Assembly (NCBI RefSeq): GCF_000377705.1 | Contig: NZ_KB898624.1 | Span: 178,516 to 242,515, forward strand | Length of the DNA: 64,000 bases | Direction: 5' to 3' | Source: Salsuginibacillus kocurii DSM 18087 | Lineage (GTDB): Bacteria > Bacillota > Bacilli > Bacillales > Marinococcaceae | Shown: positions 35,096-43,458 of the stretch, piece after piece | How the letters are laid out: each line of letters opens with the position of its first letter | Numbering within the stretch: position 1 is the first letter of the stretch | The notes under the pieces: model-generated | The model's database searches: none | Told to the model about the DNA's origin: nothing | The model's input: the letters and a program-made list of their open reading frames with translations, nothing else | Made by a program: the position numbers and the translations under genes

Positions 35096-35506
35096 ATGCC
35101 TGAAAAACAAAAGGCGCGCGAACTATGTGCAGCGATTAACGTGCGGGGGTGGGCGAACACGCATCTATCCCGTGGCAAAACTGAGGAAATTGTAATTAAC
35201 AGTAAAACTGGTTGTCGTTCATGGAAGGGCACAAAATGGGGACTAATTTCTGATGATACCCCGAATCGCCTAGACATTTGCATTGATGTTCCCCGTGGCC
35301 GGCTCAGTGAAGAAGAAGTGGTGGAAAGGCTGCAATTGCCTGTAGTAGGCGAACACGATACTGAAAGTGGTATCCGCTTGGAGCAAAAGAGTGATAGAGA
35401 TACATTGCATGTTTATTTATGCGACAATGAACTCCAAGAAACTGTATTTAGAAATTCACCGCTTGTTGAACTGATTAGTGATATTCGCAGATGGTCTTGT
35501 TTATAA
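35096..35506 (+). CDS. Uncharacterised protein
   Basis: I do not recognise this 136-aa protein. It is cytoplasmic, with mixed alpha/beta character and no signal peptide or membrane segment. It carries Cys at residues 11, 40, 62, 109 and 135. A conserved-looking TGCRSWKGTKWGLISDD region lies in the first half and a YLCDNELQETVF region in the second. AAGGAGG lies before the ATG at 35096. It is monocistronic, with a structured leader upstream and a strong terminator after it. Nothing in the neighbourhood suggests a function. Confidence 0.7.
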   Translation: MPEKQKARELCAAINVRGWANTHLSRGKTEEIVINSKTGCRSWKGTKWGLISDDTPNRLDICIDVPRGRLSEEEVVERLQLPVVGEHDTESGIRLEQKSDRDTLHVYLCDNELQETVFRNSPLVELISDIRRWSCL

Positions 35507-35545
35507 TAAAACCATTCCGGCAATGAACAAGCAAGATGTTCATTG

Positions 35546-35585
35546 AAAAAGGAAGCGTCCATTTAACAGGACGCTTCCTTTTTAA
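35546..35585 (+). terminator. Rho-independent terminator
   Basis: A 15-bp perfect stem (35546-35560 with 35569-35583) has its distal arm ending in TTTTT. It ends the transcript of the gene at 35096 and rules out the upstream start for the UbiB gene. Confidence 0.95.
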
Positions 35586-35679
35586 TGTCTCGATGTTTAT
35601 TCTTTTAGGGGCAAGGGAAAATTTGAAAAGTAAGATTATTGAGGATGAACGTTATGGATACAGAAGGGAAGGCAGTTGC

Positions 35680-37332
35680 GTGAAGTACATATCGAGCTAT
35701 CGAATTATCGTTATTGTGTTCATGAGCGTTAAATTTTTTCTGCAAATATATTTTTTCCAACGTACTACACGAACCAGTAGAGAAAAAGAAAAACGATGGA
35801 ACAAACTTTTAGAAAAACAGGCGGAGGAATACAAGCGAAAAGCCTTACATTTAGAAGGACTAATGATAAAAATGGGGCAATTTTTAAGTACTAGAGCAGA
35901 TTTAATGCCTCCTGAGTTTTTAGACCAATTAGCTTCACTGGCCGACCGAGTACCACCTGTTTCCTGGGACGCATGCCGGAAGCTGCTTAAAGATGAATGG
36001 AATATGCCCTACAAAGAAGTAGTCAAAGATATGGATACAAAGCCTGTCGCCTCAGCCTCTATTGGCCAAGTTTATAAGGGGACACTCTATGGCGGGGAAG
36101 AAGTCGCCATTAAAATTAGGCGCCCAAAAATTGAAAGAATTGTTAATGCTGATTTTAAAGCCCTGCGTATAGTATTGTGGCTTGCCAAACACTTTACAAA
36201 GCTTGAAAAGCGCACGGATTTAAAGAAAATGTATCGTGAAATACGTGAAGTAATGGGTGACGAATTGAACTTTATTAGCGAGCGTAAAAACGGAGAGAGC
36301 TTTAAACGAAAATATCAAGAGTTAGGTACGTTCAATATCCCTTCCTTTTATGAAGAATGGTGTACCGACAAGGTACTTGTTATGGAATGGGTGGAAGGAA
36401 AACGGATAACCGATACAGCTTTCATTTCAAATTTTAGTCTAGACGGAACTACCATTTCAGAACAGCTTTTACGGGGGTTTTTAGATCAAGTGCTAGAAGA
36501 AGGCTTGTTTCACGCCGATCCCCACCCTGGAAATATTTTATTAGGAGAAGATGGAACGATTACGTTACTTGATTTTGGAATGGCTGCTTCCTTAAAACAA
36601 GATGACGCTGCTGCGTTGCGACAGTTAGTTTCAGGATTTATTTTTGATGATTATGATGAAGTCATTGAAGCATTGGAGAAATTAGGGTTTCTTTTGCCTG
36701 AAGCAGACCATGAGGCGTTGAAACACTCACTCAGAGATTTGATAGACACTTTTTTCAATAAGGGGCAGAACATGCCTGAATGGGACGAGAGGTTAGTCGA
36801 GTCGTTTATTGCTGAATTACAACGGATCGCTCGTGAGCAGCCCATTCATTTGCCAAGTGAATTTGCTTTTTTAGGTCGGGCGGTCTCGACTTTAACCGGG
36901 GTGTTATATGCGATTAATCCCCAGCTTGACTTAATCCAGTCCGGGCGTCCGATTGTAATGGATTGGCTCCGTGGACGACCTGAGGCAAATATCCAGACTT
37001 TTATAAAAGAAGCTGCATCTACTTATGGCAACACTCTTTTGCATTTGCCCCAAGAACTTTCGAAGTTCTTAAAGGAGCCAGAACGAAAAAGGTTAGACGA
37101 AGCGAAGCAGTTTTCCATTCGACAATCCCAGGAAAACCTTCGTCAGATGCGAAGTTTCTTTCTGAAGCTGATTCTTCTAGGCAGTGCAGGTTTTATGATA
37201 AGCATGTGGGTCTCGGTGCTGCTAACTGTATATATAAGTATTTTATTTGTTGTTATTGGTGGAATCGGGGCATGTGCCACTACCTATAAGTTGAAACAAC
37301 ATACGATTGTAAGAAGCAAGCAGATGAAATGA
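35680..37332 (+). CDS. UbiB/ABC1-family atypical kinase (AarF domain)
   Basis: This 550-aa membrane-associated protein belongs to the UbiB/ABC1/ADCK family of atypical kinases/ATPases. It has one N-terminal hydrophobic segment, the KxGQ motif region (IKMGQFLSTR), the Ala-rich loop VASASIGQVYKG in place of a P-loop, VAIKIRRP with the ATP-binding Lys, catalytic HADPHPGNIL, and the metal site LLDFGMA. Two hydrophobic helices close the C-terminus. In other bacteria the family supports isoprenoid quinone synthesis or lipid handling; the role in Firmicutes is unclear. I start it at GTG 35680 after GAAGGGAAGG, because the open frame from 35536 runs back through a terminator. Confidence 0.9.
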   Translation: MKYISSYRIIVIVFMSVKFFLQIYFFQRTTRTSREKEKRWNKLLEKQAEEYKRKALHLEGLMIKMGQFLSTRADLMPPEFLDQLASLADRVPPVSWDACRKLLKDEWNMPYKEVVKDMDTKPVASASIGQVYKGTLYGGEEVAIKIRRPKIERIVNADFKALRIVLWLAKHFTKLEKRTDLKKMYREIREVMGDELNFISERKNGESFKRKYQELGTFNIPSFYEEWCTDKVLVMEWVEGKRITDTAFISNFSLDGTTISEQLLRGFLDQVLEEGLFHADPHPGNILLGEDGTITLLDFGMAASLKQDDAAALRQLVSGFIFDDYDEVIEALEKLGFLLPEADHEALKHSLRDLIDTFFNKGQNMPEWDERLVESFIAELQRIAREQPIHLPSEFAFLGRAVSTLTGVLYAINPQLDLIQSGRPIVMDWLRGRPEANIQTFIKEAASTYGNTLLHLPQELSKFLKEPERKRLDEAKQFSIRQSQENLRQMRSFFLKLILLGSAGFMISMWVSVLLTVYISILFVVIGGIGACATTYKLKQHTIVRSKQMK

Positions 37333-37579
37333 GGATGCCTCTATTCAATTGGTAGGTCTCAAAATCTAGAAGAGTTGTACAACACTAACCTTTTAGAAAA
37401 CAGCCAATATTTAACACAGCCGCTGCGAAGGGAAGCTGAATCACTTGGCTCATCGCGGCCGCCTCAGCAAACGATGGCTGAAAATAATTAAGACGTGAGC
37501 TAACACCCTTACGTTGCAGAAAAGTTCATGGTACACTGATGTTTAAACGCTTGCTAGGAAAGAAAGGAGGTTCAAATGA

Positions 37580-38059
37580 ATGGAAGTTGGTTCGAAGGCT
37601 TATTATTATCAGCCAAGTACCTTTCATCGGATGGAAGTAATGACGCTTGACAGGATTCGCTCGCTTGGTTTTGATTTAAAAGTATCTCGAGCAGATTTAC
37701 CTTTTTTTATCGGGTTCTTTCGAAAATTGACAGCTTATTATCAAGAGAAAAAGAAGCAGGTCCCACCTAATTATAAGACGTATATGGAAGAGGCTGCTTA
37801 CTTTTTTGAGTGGCAGTGTGAACAAATGGTACACACAAGCAGTATCCAGTCCAGTTCACCTTTTTATGTAATTCCATTTACTGACTTAGTAGCAGCATTA
37901 ATGCTAAGTGACCAAGTCTTTGACCGGGTATTTGAGGACTGGAATGAGTTGTCCAACGGATTTGATCAAATTCTTACGTATTACCGCCGCTTTATGTTAA
38001 AAGTCGACCCTTCGAAGGCACAGTTCATATTGGACCATTTGGAAGAATTAAATCTCTAA
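37580..38059 (+). CDS. Uncharacterised protein
   Basis: I do not recognise this 159-aa cytoplasmic protein. It is predominantly helical, with an aromatic-rich N-terminal half (RADLPFFIGFFRKLTAYYQEKKK) and a hydrophobic patch around residues 98-108 (PFTDLVAALML). It has one Cys (residue ~75). AAAGGAGG lies ten bases before the ATG at 37580. An ATG at 37576 in another frame has better spacing but encodes only 24 residues. There is a terminator at 38208. The 247 bp between the UbiB gene and this one hold nothing that I recognise. Confidence 0.65.
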   Translation: MEVGSKAYYYQPSTFHRMEVMTLDRIRSLGFDLKVSRADLPFFIGFFRKLTAYYQEKKKQVPPNYKTYMEEAAYFFEWQCEQMVHTSSIQSSSPFYVIPFTDLVAALMLSDQVFDRVFEDWNELSNGFDQILTYYRRFMLKVDPSKAQFILDHLEELNL

Positions 38060-38383
38060 ATAACTAATAGAACTTGTTGTCATCATATATAGCTGGCGTC
38101 TCCAAAGATAAGAGCACGACAACCAGTGTGATATAAGAATAAAACTCCCCCCCTTTTTAATAACGAGCCAAGGAGTAGATTTATATTAAGTTGTACAAAC
38201 TACATGACTACGGGTTAGCTGTTGGCAGCAAGCTCTCGTAGTTTTTTTCAAGTGGACCTAAGATTTGTTTGTTAGGAAATGTTGCAAACGCTTCATCTAA
38301 TCTTTACAATAAACCTCCCCTCTGATAAGGTTTTAATGGTATTTTTCAAAATCGACATACGTTCAGAAGGGTGTGCTCATTGT
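38060..38383. other. Non-coding gap between unknown gene and nupC
   Basis: This 324-bp gap holds the terminator at 38208-38248 and the nupC promoter region. I see no gene. Confidence 0.5.
38208..38248 (+). terminator. Rho-independent terminator
   Basis: An 11-bp stem (CTACGGG...AGCT with AGCT...CTCGTAG, one G-U pair, two-base bulge) with a ten-base loop is followed by seven Ts. Confidence 0.85.
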
Positions 38384-39601
38384 ATGAACATTTTATGGGG
38401 GTTGTTGGGGATTGTCAGTGTGCTTGCAATTGCCTTTTTGGTCTCAGCACGCAAGCGGAACATTCGTCCGCGGACAATCCTTGCCGGCCTAGGGTTTCAA
38501 TTATTCTTTGCTTTCATAGTGCTTGGCACTCAAGTTGGTGAAGATGCTTTGCAAGGTTTATCACTTGGAGTAGCAAATATTATCGATTATACCAATGAAG
38601 GAATCGACTTCTTAGCTGGCGATTTGTTTGATGTAGAGGAAGAGAATGTATTCGCTTTTCAAGTATTGCCGGTTATTATCTTTTTCTCATCGTTAATCTC
38701 TATTCTTTATTATCTAGGCATTATGCAACTTATTATCCGCTTTATTGGTGGCATTCTATCCTTTATTCTAGGGACAAGCAAAGCAGAATCAATGGCAGCT
38801 GCTGCAAACATATTTGTTGGTCAGACAGAAGCCCCGCTTGTGGTTAGACCGTATTTAGCCAACATGACGCGTTCTGAATTCTTTACGGTCATGACCGGTG
38901 GACTAGCCTCTGTAGCAGGTTCAGTCCTGATTGGTTACTCGCTTCTTGGCGTACGCCTTGATTATTTGCTCGCAGCAAGTTTCATGGCAGCCCCAGCAGG
39001 TCTAATTATGGCGAAAATGATTATGCCGGAAACGGAGCAATCTGAGACATCAGACGAAATCACGATGCATAAAGACACAGAATCACAGAACGTAATTGAT
39101 GCTGCCGCACGCGGTGCAGCAACCGGTCTTCAGCTTGCTTTAAACGTAGCAGCGATGCTCCTTGCTTTCATTTCATTGATCGCTTTAGTAAATGGAATTT
39201 TAAGTTTAACCGGTACAATTGGTCTTCCTGTGATCACCTTAGAAGAGGTTTTTGGCTATGTATTTGCACCGCTTGCTTTCTTGATTGGAGTTCCGATGAG
39301 TGAAGCTATGCTTGCTGGTAATTTCATCGGTCAGAAATTAGTCTTAAATGAGTTCGTCGCTTATGCCAATTTTGCTCCTTACGTTGAAGCAGGTGACATT
39401 TCAGAGAAAGCTGAAATTGTGATTACCTTTGCACTGTGTGGATTTGCAAACTTAAGTTCATTGGCCATCCTCATTGGCGGCATCGGCGGGCTTGTCCCTG
39501 AACGACGCCGTGAAATTGCGCAGTTAGGTATCCGTGCAATTGTTGCGGGGGCGCTTGCTTCTTTACTCAGTGCTTCAATCGCTGGTATGTTTATTTTGTA
39601 A
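38384..39601 (+). CDS. nupC: Nucleoside transporter, NupC/CNT family
   Basis: This 405-aa protein is a concentrative nucleoside transporter (CNT family), a cation-coupled importer in the cytoplasmic membrane. Signatures are GTSKAESMAAAANIFVGQTEAPL, in which the Asn-x-Phe-x-Gly-Gln-Thr-Glu motif takes part in nucleoside binding, then LANMTRSEFFTVMTGG, GSVLIGYSLLG and GFANLSSLAILIGGIGGL. About eight to ten helices are predicted. GAAGGGTG precedes the ATG at 38384; the longer frame from 38279 has no support. It is monocistronic with a clear terminator. No nucleoside catabolic gene is next to it. Confidence 0.93.
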   Translation: MNILWGLLGIVSVLAIAFLVSARKRNIRPRTILAGLGFQLFFAFIVLGTQVGEDALQGLSLGVANIIDYTNEGIDFLAGDLFDVEEENVFAFQVLPVIIFFSSLISILYYLGIMQLIIRFIGGILSFILGTSKAESMAAAANIFVGQTEAPLVVRPYLANMTRSEFFTVMTGGLASVAGSVLIGYSLLGVRLDYLLAASFMAAPAGLIMAKMIMPETEQSETSDEITMHKDTESQNVIDAAARGAATGLQLALNVAAMLLAFISLIALVNGILSLTGTIGLPVITLEEVFGYVFAPLAFLIGVPMSEAMLAGNFIGQKLVLNEFVAYANFAPYVEAGDISEKAEIVITFALCGFANLSSLAILIGGIGGLVPERRREIAQLGIRAIVAGALASLLSASIAGMFIL

Positions 39602-39686
39602 GCTTACAGCATCAAATAATAAACGTATATCAAAAACAGCAACCATCCCTCAATTTAGCATCACATAAATATAAAATAGGATAACA

Positions 39687-39722
39687 AAAGCCTGGAGAAA
39701 ATACCTTTCTCCAGGCTTTTTA
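39687..39722 (+). terminator. Rho-independent terminator after nupC
   Basis: A 14-15-bp perfect stem (39687-39701 with 39706-39720), ending in TTTTT. Confidence 0.92.
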
Positions 39723-39773
39723 ACATCTTATAACTTCCTTCTTTGTAACATTATTAAACATTATTTTTTTAAC

Positions 39774-39801
39774 TTCACAAAAAAATTACATAAGATTCAT
39801 T
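39774..39801 (+). promoter_or_regulatory. Possible PhoP-type repeats upstream of phnD
   Basis: TTCACA, TTACAT and TTCATT follow each other at 12 and 10 bp, close to the ~11-bp spacing of Pho-box half sites (TT[ACT]ACA). Expression under phosphate limitation would fit a phosphonate-type importer, but the matches are imperfect. Confidence 0.3.
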
Positions 39802-39955
39802 GATTTTTAATATCCGTTGCCATAGAATGTACATGAATTTGTTGAAAAATACATAGTCAACCAAGGGGGCGAGGCTTCATATTTCGCGAAGAACTACAGG
39901 TCTTAACATTTTTTGAAAAGTGTGAGTAGTCACAAAATTACAGGGGGGTATTATC

Positions 39956-40948
39956 TTGAAAAAATGGGTTGTAAGTTTATCTGTAGCAACAACAATGATG
40001 GCACTCGCGGCATGTGGAGCAGGAGATGAAGAAGGAGAACCAGCAGATGATGCTGGAGGCGATGATGAAGAAGTAGAAGAAGAGACTGAAGATGACGATG
40101 AGGGCGAAGATGAAAACGGTGAAGAAGCTGCTGGCGATTATGATGTAGACGAGCTGACAATGGGCTTTGTCCCTTCTCAGGATGCCGATGAAATCGCTAC
40201 TACAGTTGAACCATTAGCTGAACGTCTTGAAGAAGAGCTTGGAGTAGAAATCGACGCCGAAGTTATGGTCGACTATTCAGGCCTTGTTGAAGGCATGAGA
40301 ACACAAAGTATTGATATTGGTTTCTTGCCTCCATTTGGCTTCGTACAAGCAGAAGAGCGTGCCGATGTGGATGTTTTACTTAAGGCATTGAGAGAGGATG
40401 AAGATTCATACCTGGCTCAATTTAACGTTGCTGCAGACTCTGATATCGAAGACATTGATGATGTCGTAAATGCTGAACCTGGCGAACTGACATGGGCCTA
40501 TGGTGATGTTACATCTACAGCTGGCTACTTATTTCCTGCATCTCACTTGATGGACCTTGGTGTAGATGTCGAAGAACACTTTGTCGAAACGACAGTTGGC
40601 GGACATGATAATGCAATCCAAGCTGTGCTGGACGGCCAGGCGGACATTGCCACTTCTTTTGACGATGCTCGCGACAATTTTGAAGATGAAAATCCTGATA
40701 TTTATGATGAAATTGAAGTGATTGAATATACGGACCCAATTCCTAACGATACTATTTCTGTACGCTCCGAAATGGATGAAGGTTTAAAAGATGACATCGT
40801 AGACATTTTCCTTTCTTTTAATGATGATGAAGAAATGTTGGAAGTATTAGATGAAGTTTATAACTGGGATGGCATCACTGAAGCCGATTCAGAAGACTAC
40901 GATATCGTACGTGAAACATATGAGCGCTTTGAAGATGTTGTAGAATAA
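39956..40948 (+). CDS. phnD: Phosphonate/phosphite-type ABC transporter substrate-binding lipoprotein
   Basis: This 330-aa lipoprotein is the extracellular receptor of the ABC importer encoded downstream. It has a signal peptide with lipobox ALAAC (Cys20). Residues 22-60 form a linker made almost wholly of Asp and Glu with some Gly. The PhnD periplasmic-binding domain begins at about residue 66 (LTMGFVPSQDADEIATTVEPLAERL) and includes DYSGLVEGMRTQSIDIGFLPPFGFV and a VGGHDNAIQAVLDGQADIATSFDD region that lines the oxyanion site in this family. The start is TTG, seven bases after ACAGGGGGG. The ligand could be a phosphonate, phosphite or phosphate ester. Confidence 0.92.
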   Translation: MKKWVVSLSVATTMMALAACGAGDEEGEPADDAGGDDEEVEEETEDDDEGEDENGEEAAGDYDVDELTMGFVPSQDADEIATTVEPLAERLEEELGVEIDAEVMVDYSGLVEGMRTQSIDIGFLPPFGFVQAEERADVDVLLKALREDEDSYLAQFNVAADSDIEDIDDVVNAEPGELTWAYGDVTSTAGYLFPASHLMDLGVDVEEHFVETTVGGHDNAIQAVLDGQADIATSFDDARDNFEDENPDIYDEIEVIEYTDPIPNDTISVRSEMDEGLKDDIVDIFLSFNDDEEMLEVLDEVYNWDGITEADSEDYDIVRETYERFEDVVE

Positions 40949-41005
40949 GTAAAGTTATATTGGATCGTTAAAGGTCTGCAAATACATGTTAAGTACAAAT
41001 TGATC

Positions 41006-41030
41006 GGGAAAAGTGCCACGCGCTTTTCCC
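41006..41030 (+). other. Hairpin between phnD and phnC
   Basis: An 11-bp stem (41006-41016 with 41020-41030, one G-U pair) with a CAC loop is not followed by a T-run. Such hairpins after a binding-protein gene usually protect the 3' end and raise its expression over the membrane components. Confidence 0.6.
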
Positions 41031-41060
41031 TCATTTCTATTATAAAAGAGGGAAAATTTT

Positions 41061-41837
41061 ATGATTACATTTGATAACGTATCTCTAACGTATCCAAATG
41101 GGCACCAAGGCTTAAAAAACATCAACCTTGAAATACCAAAGGGAGAATTTGTCGTTGTCGTCGGTTTGTCAGGGGCCGGAAAATCAACATTGATCCGCAG
41201 TATCAATCAAATGGTGCGCCCAACTGAAGGACGTCTGCTTATTGAAGAAGAAGATTCGCTTGCCATGAATACGAAAAACCTTCGTTTATTACGCCGGGAC
41301 ATCGGTATGATTTTCCAAAATTATAACCTTGTAAAACGTTCAAGTGTTCTTCGCAATGTACTGTCAGGCCGGCTAGGATATACAAGCACCCTAAAAAGCA
41401 TATTGAACTTATTTTCCAAAGAGGATCTTCAGTATGCGATGGAATGTTTAGACCGCGTCGGTATCCAGGATAAAGCCTATCAACGTGCGGATACGCTTAG
41501 TGGGGGACAACAGCAGCGTGTGAGTATTGCGCGTGCTTTATCTCAAAAACCAAAAGCAATCCTCGCAGATGAACCAGTTGCAAGCTTGGACCCGCCGACA
41601 GCTCATGCCGTAATGCAGGACCTTCAACAAATAAACAAGGAAGACCAAATTACGATGGTGATCAACTTGCATGCGATTGATCTATCGATGGAATATGCAG
41701 ATCGTATTATTGGGCTTAGAGATGGGGAAATGGTCTTTGATGGGAAGGCTTCTGAAGTAACGGAACAGACGTTTGAAGATATTTATGGCCGGGCTATTAA
41801 AGAAGATGATCTCATTGGAGAGGCTGAGAGCGAATGA
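41061..41837 (+). CDS. phnC: Phosphonate-type ABC transporter ATP-binding protein
   Basis: PhnC (258 aa) is the ATPase subunit of the importer. It has Walker A GLSGAGKST, a Q-loop at FQNYNLV, the ABC signature LSGGQQQRVSIARAL, Walker B ILADEPVASLD and the H-loop histidine in NLHAIDLSM. The sequence is close to the PhnC/PtxA type. It starts with an ATG after GAGGGAAA, and its stop overlaps the start of the first permease gene (ATGA). Confidence 0.95.
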   Translation: MITFDNVSLTYPNGHQGLKNINLEIPKGEFVVVVGLSGAGKSTLIRSINQMVRPTEGRLLIEEEDSLAMNTKNLRLLRRDIGMIFQNYNLVKRSSVLRNVLSGRLGYTSTLKSILNLFSKEDLQYAMECLDRVGIQDKAYQRADTLSGGQQQRVSIARALSQKPKAILADEPVASLDPPTAHAVMQDLQQINKEDQITMVINLHAIDLSMEYADRIIGLRDGEMVFDGKASEVTEQTFEDIYGRAIKEDDLIGEAESE

Positions 41838-42640
41838 CAGACCTTAACAAGAACACAAATCGAATTCCGGTGCTGCCGAGTAAAACAAAAAAGACAACGA
41901 CACTGGTTTTTGCTGTTGTCCTGTTGTTATACACCATGTCTGTCATTCAAACAGAAGCGTATCCGCATCAGATCATTACCAATATACCAATTGTGGTTGA
42001 TTTTTTTATAGATGATATGCTCCCTCCTAATCCTAGTTATTTTGCTGATTCATTTTTTGCTTTGCTTGAAACCTGGAATATAGCTTTGCTTAGCACAACA
42101 TTATCTGCGTTGTTTTGTTTGCCGATTGCGTTTGTCGCTGCAGGCAACATTAACCGTAATTGGGCGTTATATCATACAACCCGTTTTAGTTTAAACGTAC
42201 TTAGAACAATTCCAGATATTATTTGGGCTGTACTGTTTGTTGCTTTTGTAGGGCTTGGTGCGTTGTCTGGTGTACTTGCCCTCTTTTTCTTCTCGCTAGG
42301 AATTATAGTGAAACTAGTAAGTGAAACCATTGAAGCCATTGACCCAGGACCACAGGAAGCAATACGGGCAGCCGGAGGGAATTTACTCCAGGTTATTTGG
42401 TTCGGGGCTATCCCGCAGATTTTACCTCAATTTGCTTCTTACACATTATATGTCCTTGAAATTAATGTACGTGCTTCTATTGTCCTCGGTTTTGTTGGCG
42501 CAGGAGGAATTGGCCAACTCCTAGAACGCCAGATTTCTGTATTTAACTATGGAAATATTTCTATGGTTATCCTAGTAACTTTTGTCGCTGTAACTATTAT
42601 TGATACCGTCAGTACGTCGATCAGAAAGAGGTTGGTCTAA
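41834..42640 (+). CDS. phnE: Phosphonate-type ABC transporter permease 1
   Basis: This 268-aa permease has about six hydrophobic segments and the PhnE/binding-protein-dependent transport domain. The EAA loop is represented by EAIRAAGGNLLQVIWFGAIPQILPQ, with the usual Gly spacing, and contacts PhnC. It overlaps phnC by four bases and touches the second permease gene, so the three are translationally coupled. The second permease shares about the same architecture, and the two probably form a heterodimer. Confidence 0.93.
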   Translation: MTDLNKNTNRIPVLPSKTKKTTTLVFAVVLLLYTMSVIQTEAYPHQIITNIPIVVDFFIDDMLPPNPSYFADSFFALLETWNIALLSTTLSALFCLPIAFVAAGNINRNWALYHTTRFSLNVLRTIPDIIWAVLFVAFVGLGALSGVLALFFFSLGIIVKLVSETIEAIDPGPQEAIRAAGGNLLQVIWFGAIPQILPQFASYTLYVLEINVRASIVLGFVGAGGIGQLLERQISVFNYGNISMVILVTFVAVTIIDTVSTSIRKRLV

Positions 42641-43446
42641 TGGCAAATCAAAGCAAACAATACAATCTCAAAAATCCGAAAGGAAAAACGTACTGGTTAA
42701 AGTTTTCAGTGATTTGTGCCATCTTAGTTATTTTATATACGGTTGCTTTTTTGTTCACTGACTTAACCTACCGCGGTTCAGGTGCTTCAACGGGTGAAAT
42801 GATCAGGCGGATGTTTTTTGACCCATTTTTTGACCCTGTTCATAGAGAAAATATCCCTGAAAACATAGGCTATATGTTTGAAACATTGGCTATTGCTTTT
42901 GCGGGTACCCTCGTAGGAGCTATTCTAGGTATACCGGTAGGTTTTCTTGCTGCTCAAAATGTGACTGGTAGTTTTTCATTTTTTGGAAAGAGTATCCTTA
43001 ACGCGATTCGCGCGTTTCCTGAAATCATGTTTGCGATTATCTTTGTAGCAGCCGTTGGATTCGGACCTTACGCTGGTGTGCTTGCAATTAGTATTAATTC
43101 AATTGGAATGCTTGGAAAATTGTATTCTGAAGTTGTTGAATCAATTGATATGGAAATTGTGCAAACATTAAAGATGACAGGGGCTAATAAAATTCAAGTT
43201 CTTTGGTACGGTATTCTGCCCCAAGTCATTCCTGAGTTCTCTTCCTATGCTCTTTACCGATTTGAAATCGATGTGCGGGCTTCTTCGATCTTAGGTCTTG
43301 TCGGGGCCGGGGGAATTGGAGCACCGCTGATCTTAGCTTCACAGCAGCGAAATTGGGAAGAAGTCGGTGTCATTTTAATGATTGTCATTGTTACAGTTAC
43401 AATCATTGATTTAATCAGCACCAATATTCGAAAGCGGATTGTTTAA
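42640..43446 (+). CDS. phnE: Phosphonate-type ABC transporter permease 2
   Basis: This second permease (268 aa) begins in the stop codon of the first (TAATG). It has six hydrophobic segments, a polar N-terminus of ~20 residues, and the coupling loop in VQTLKMTGANKIQVLWYGILPQVIPEFSSY, followed by SSILGLVGAGGIG. Its similarity to the first permease indicates tandem duplication, which is common in PhnE-type systems. Confidence 0.93.
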   Translation: MANQSKQYNLKNPKGKTYWLKFSVICAILVILYTVAFLFTDLTYRGSGASTGEMIRRMFFDPFFDPVHRENIPENIGYMFETLAIAFAGTLVGAILGIPVGFLAAQNVTGSFSFFGKSILNAIRAFPEIMFAIIFVAAVGFGPYAGVLAISINSIGMLGKLYSEVVESIDMEIVQTLKMTGANKIQVLWYGILPQVIPEFSSYALYRFEIDVRASSILGLVGAGGIGAPLILASQQRNWEEVGVILMIVIVTVTIIDLISTNIRKRIV

Positions 43447-43458
43447 CAGGAGGAAATC

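Larger units (their letters stand above)
39602..39955. other. Non-coding gap upstream of the phn operon
   Basis: The gap begins with the nupC terminator. It then holds an AT-rich stretch with TT(A/C)ACA-like repeats (39774-39801) and ends in a strong ACAGGGGGG ribosome binding site for phnD. No gene is seen. Confidence 0.5.

Noticed and set aside
35536-35679. N-terminal extension of the UbiB-like protein
   Set aside because: The segment runs through a perfect Rho-independent terminator and has no ribosome binding site; GTG 35680 fits the family start.
39951-40160. Minus-strand ORF rich in Leu and His opposite phnD
   Set aside because: It is the antisense reading of the Asp/Glu-rich linker; there is no ribosome binding site.
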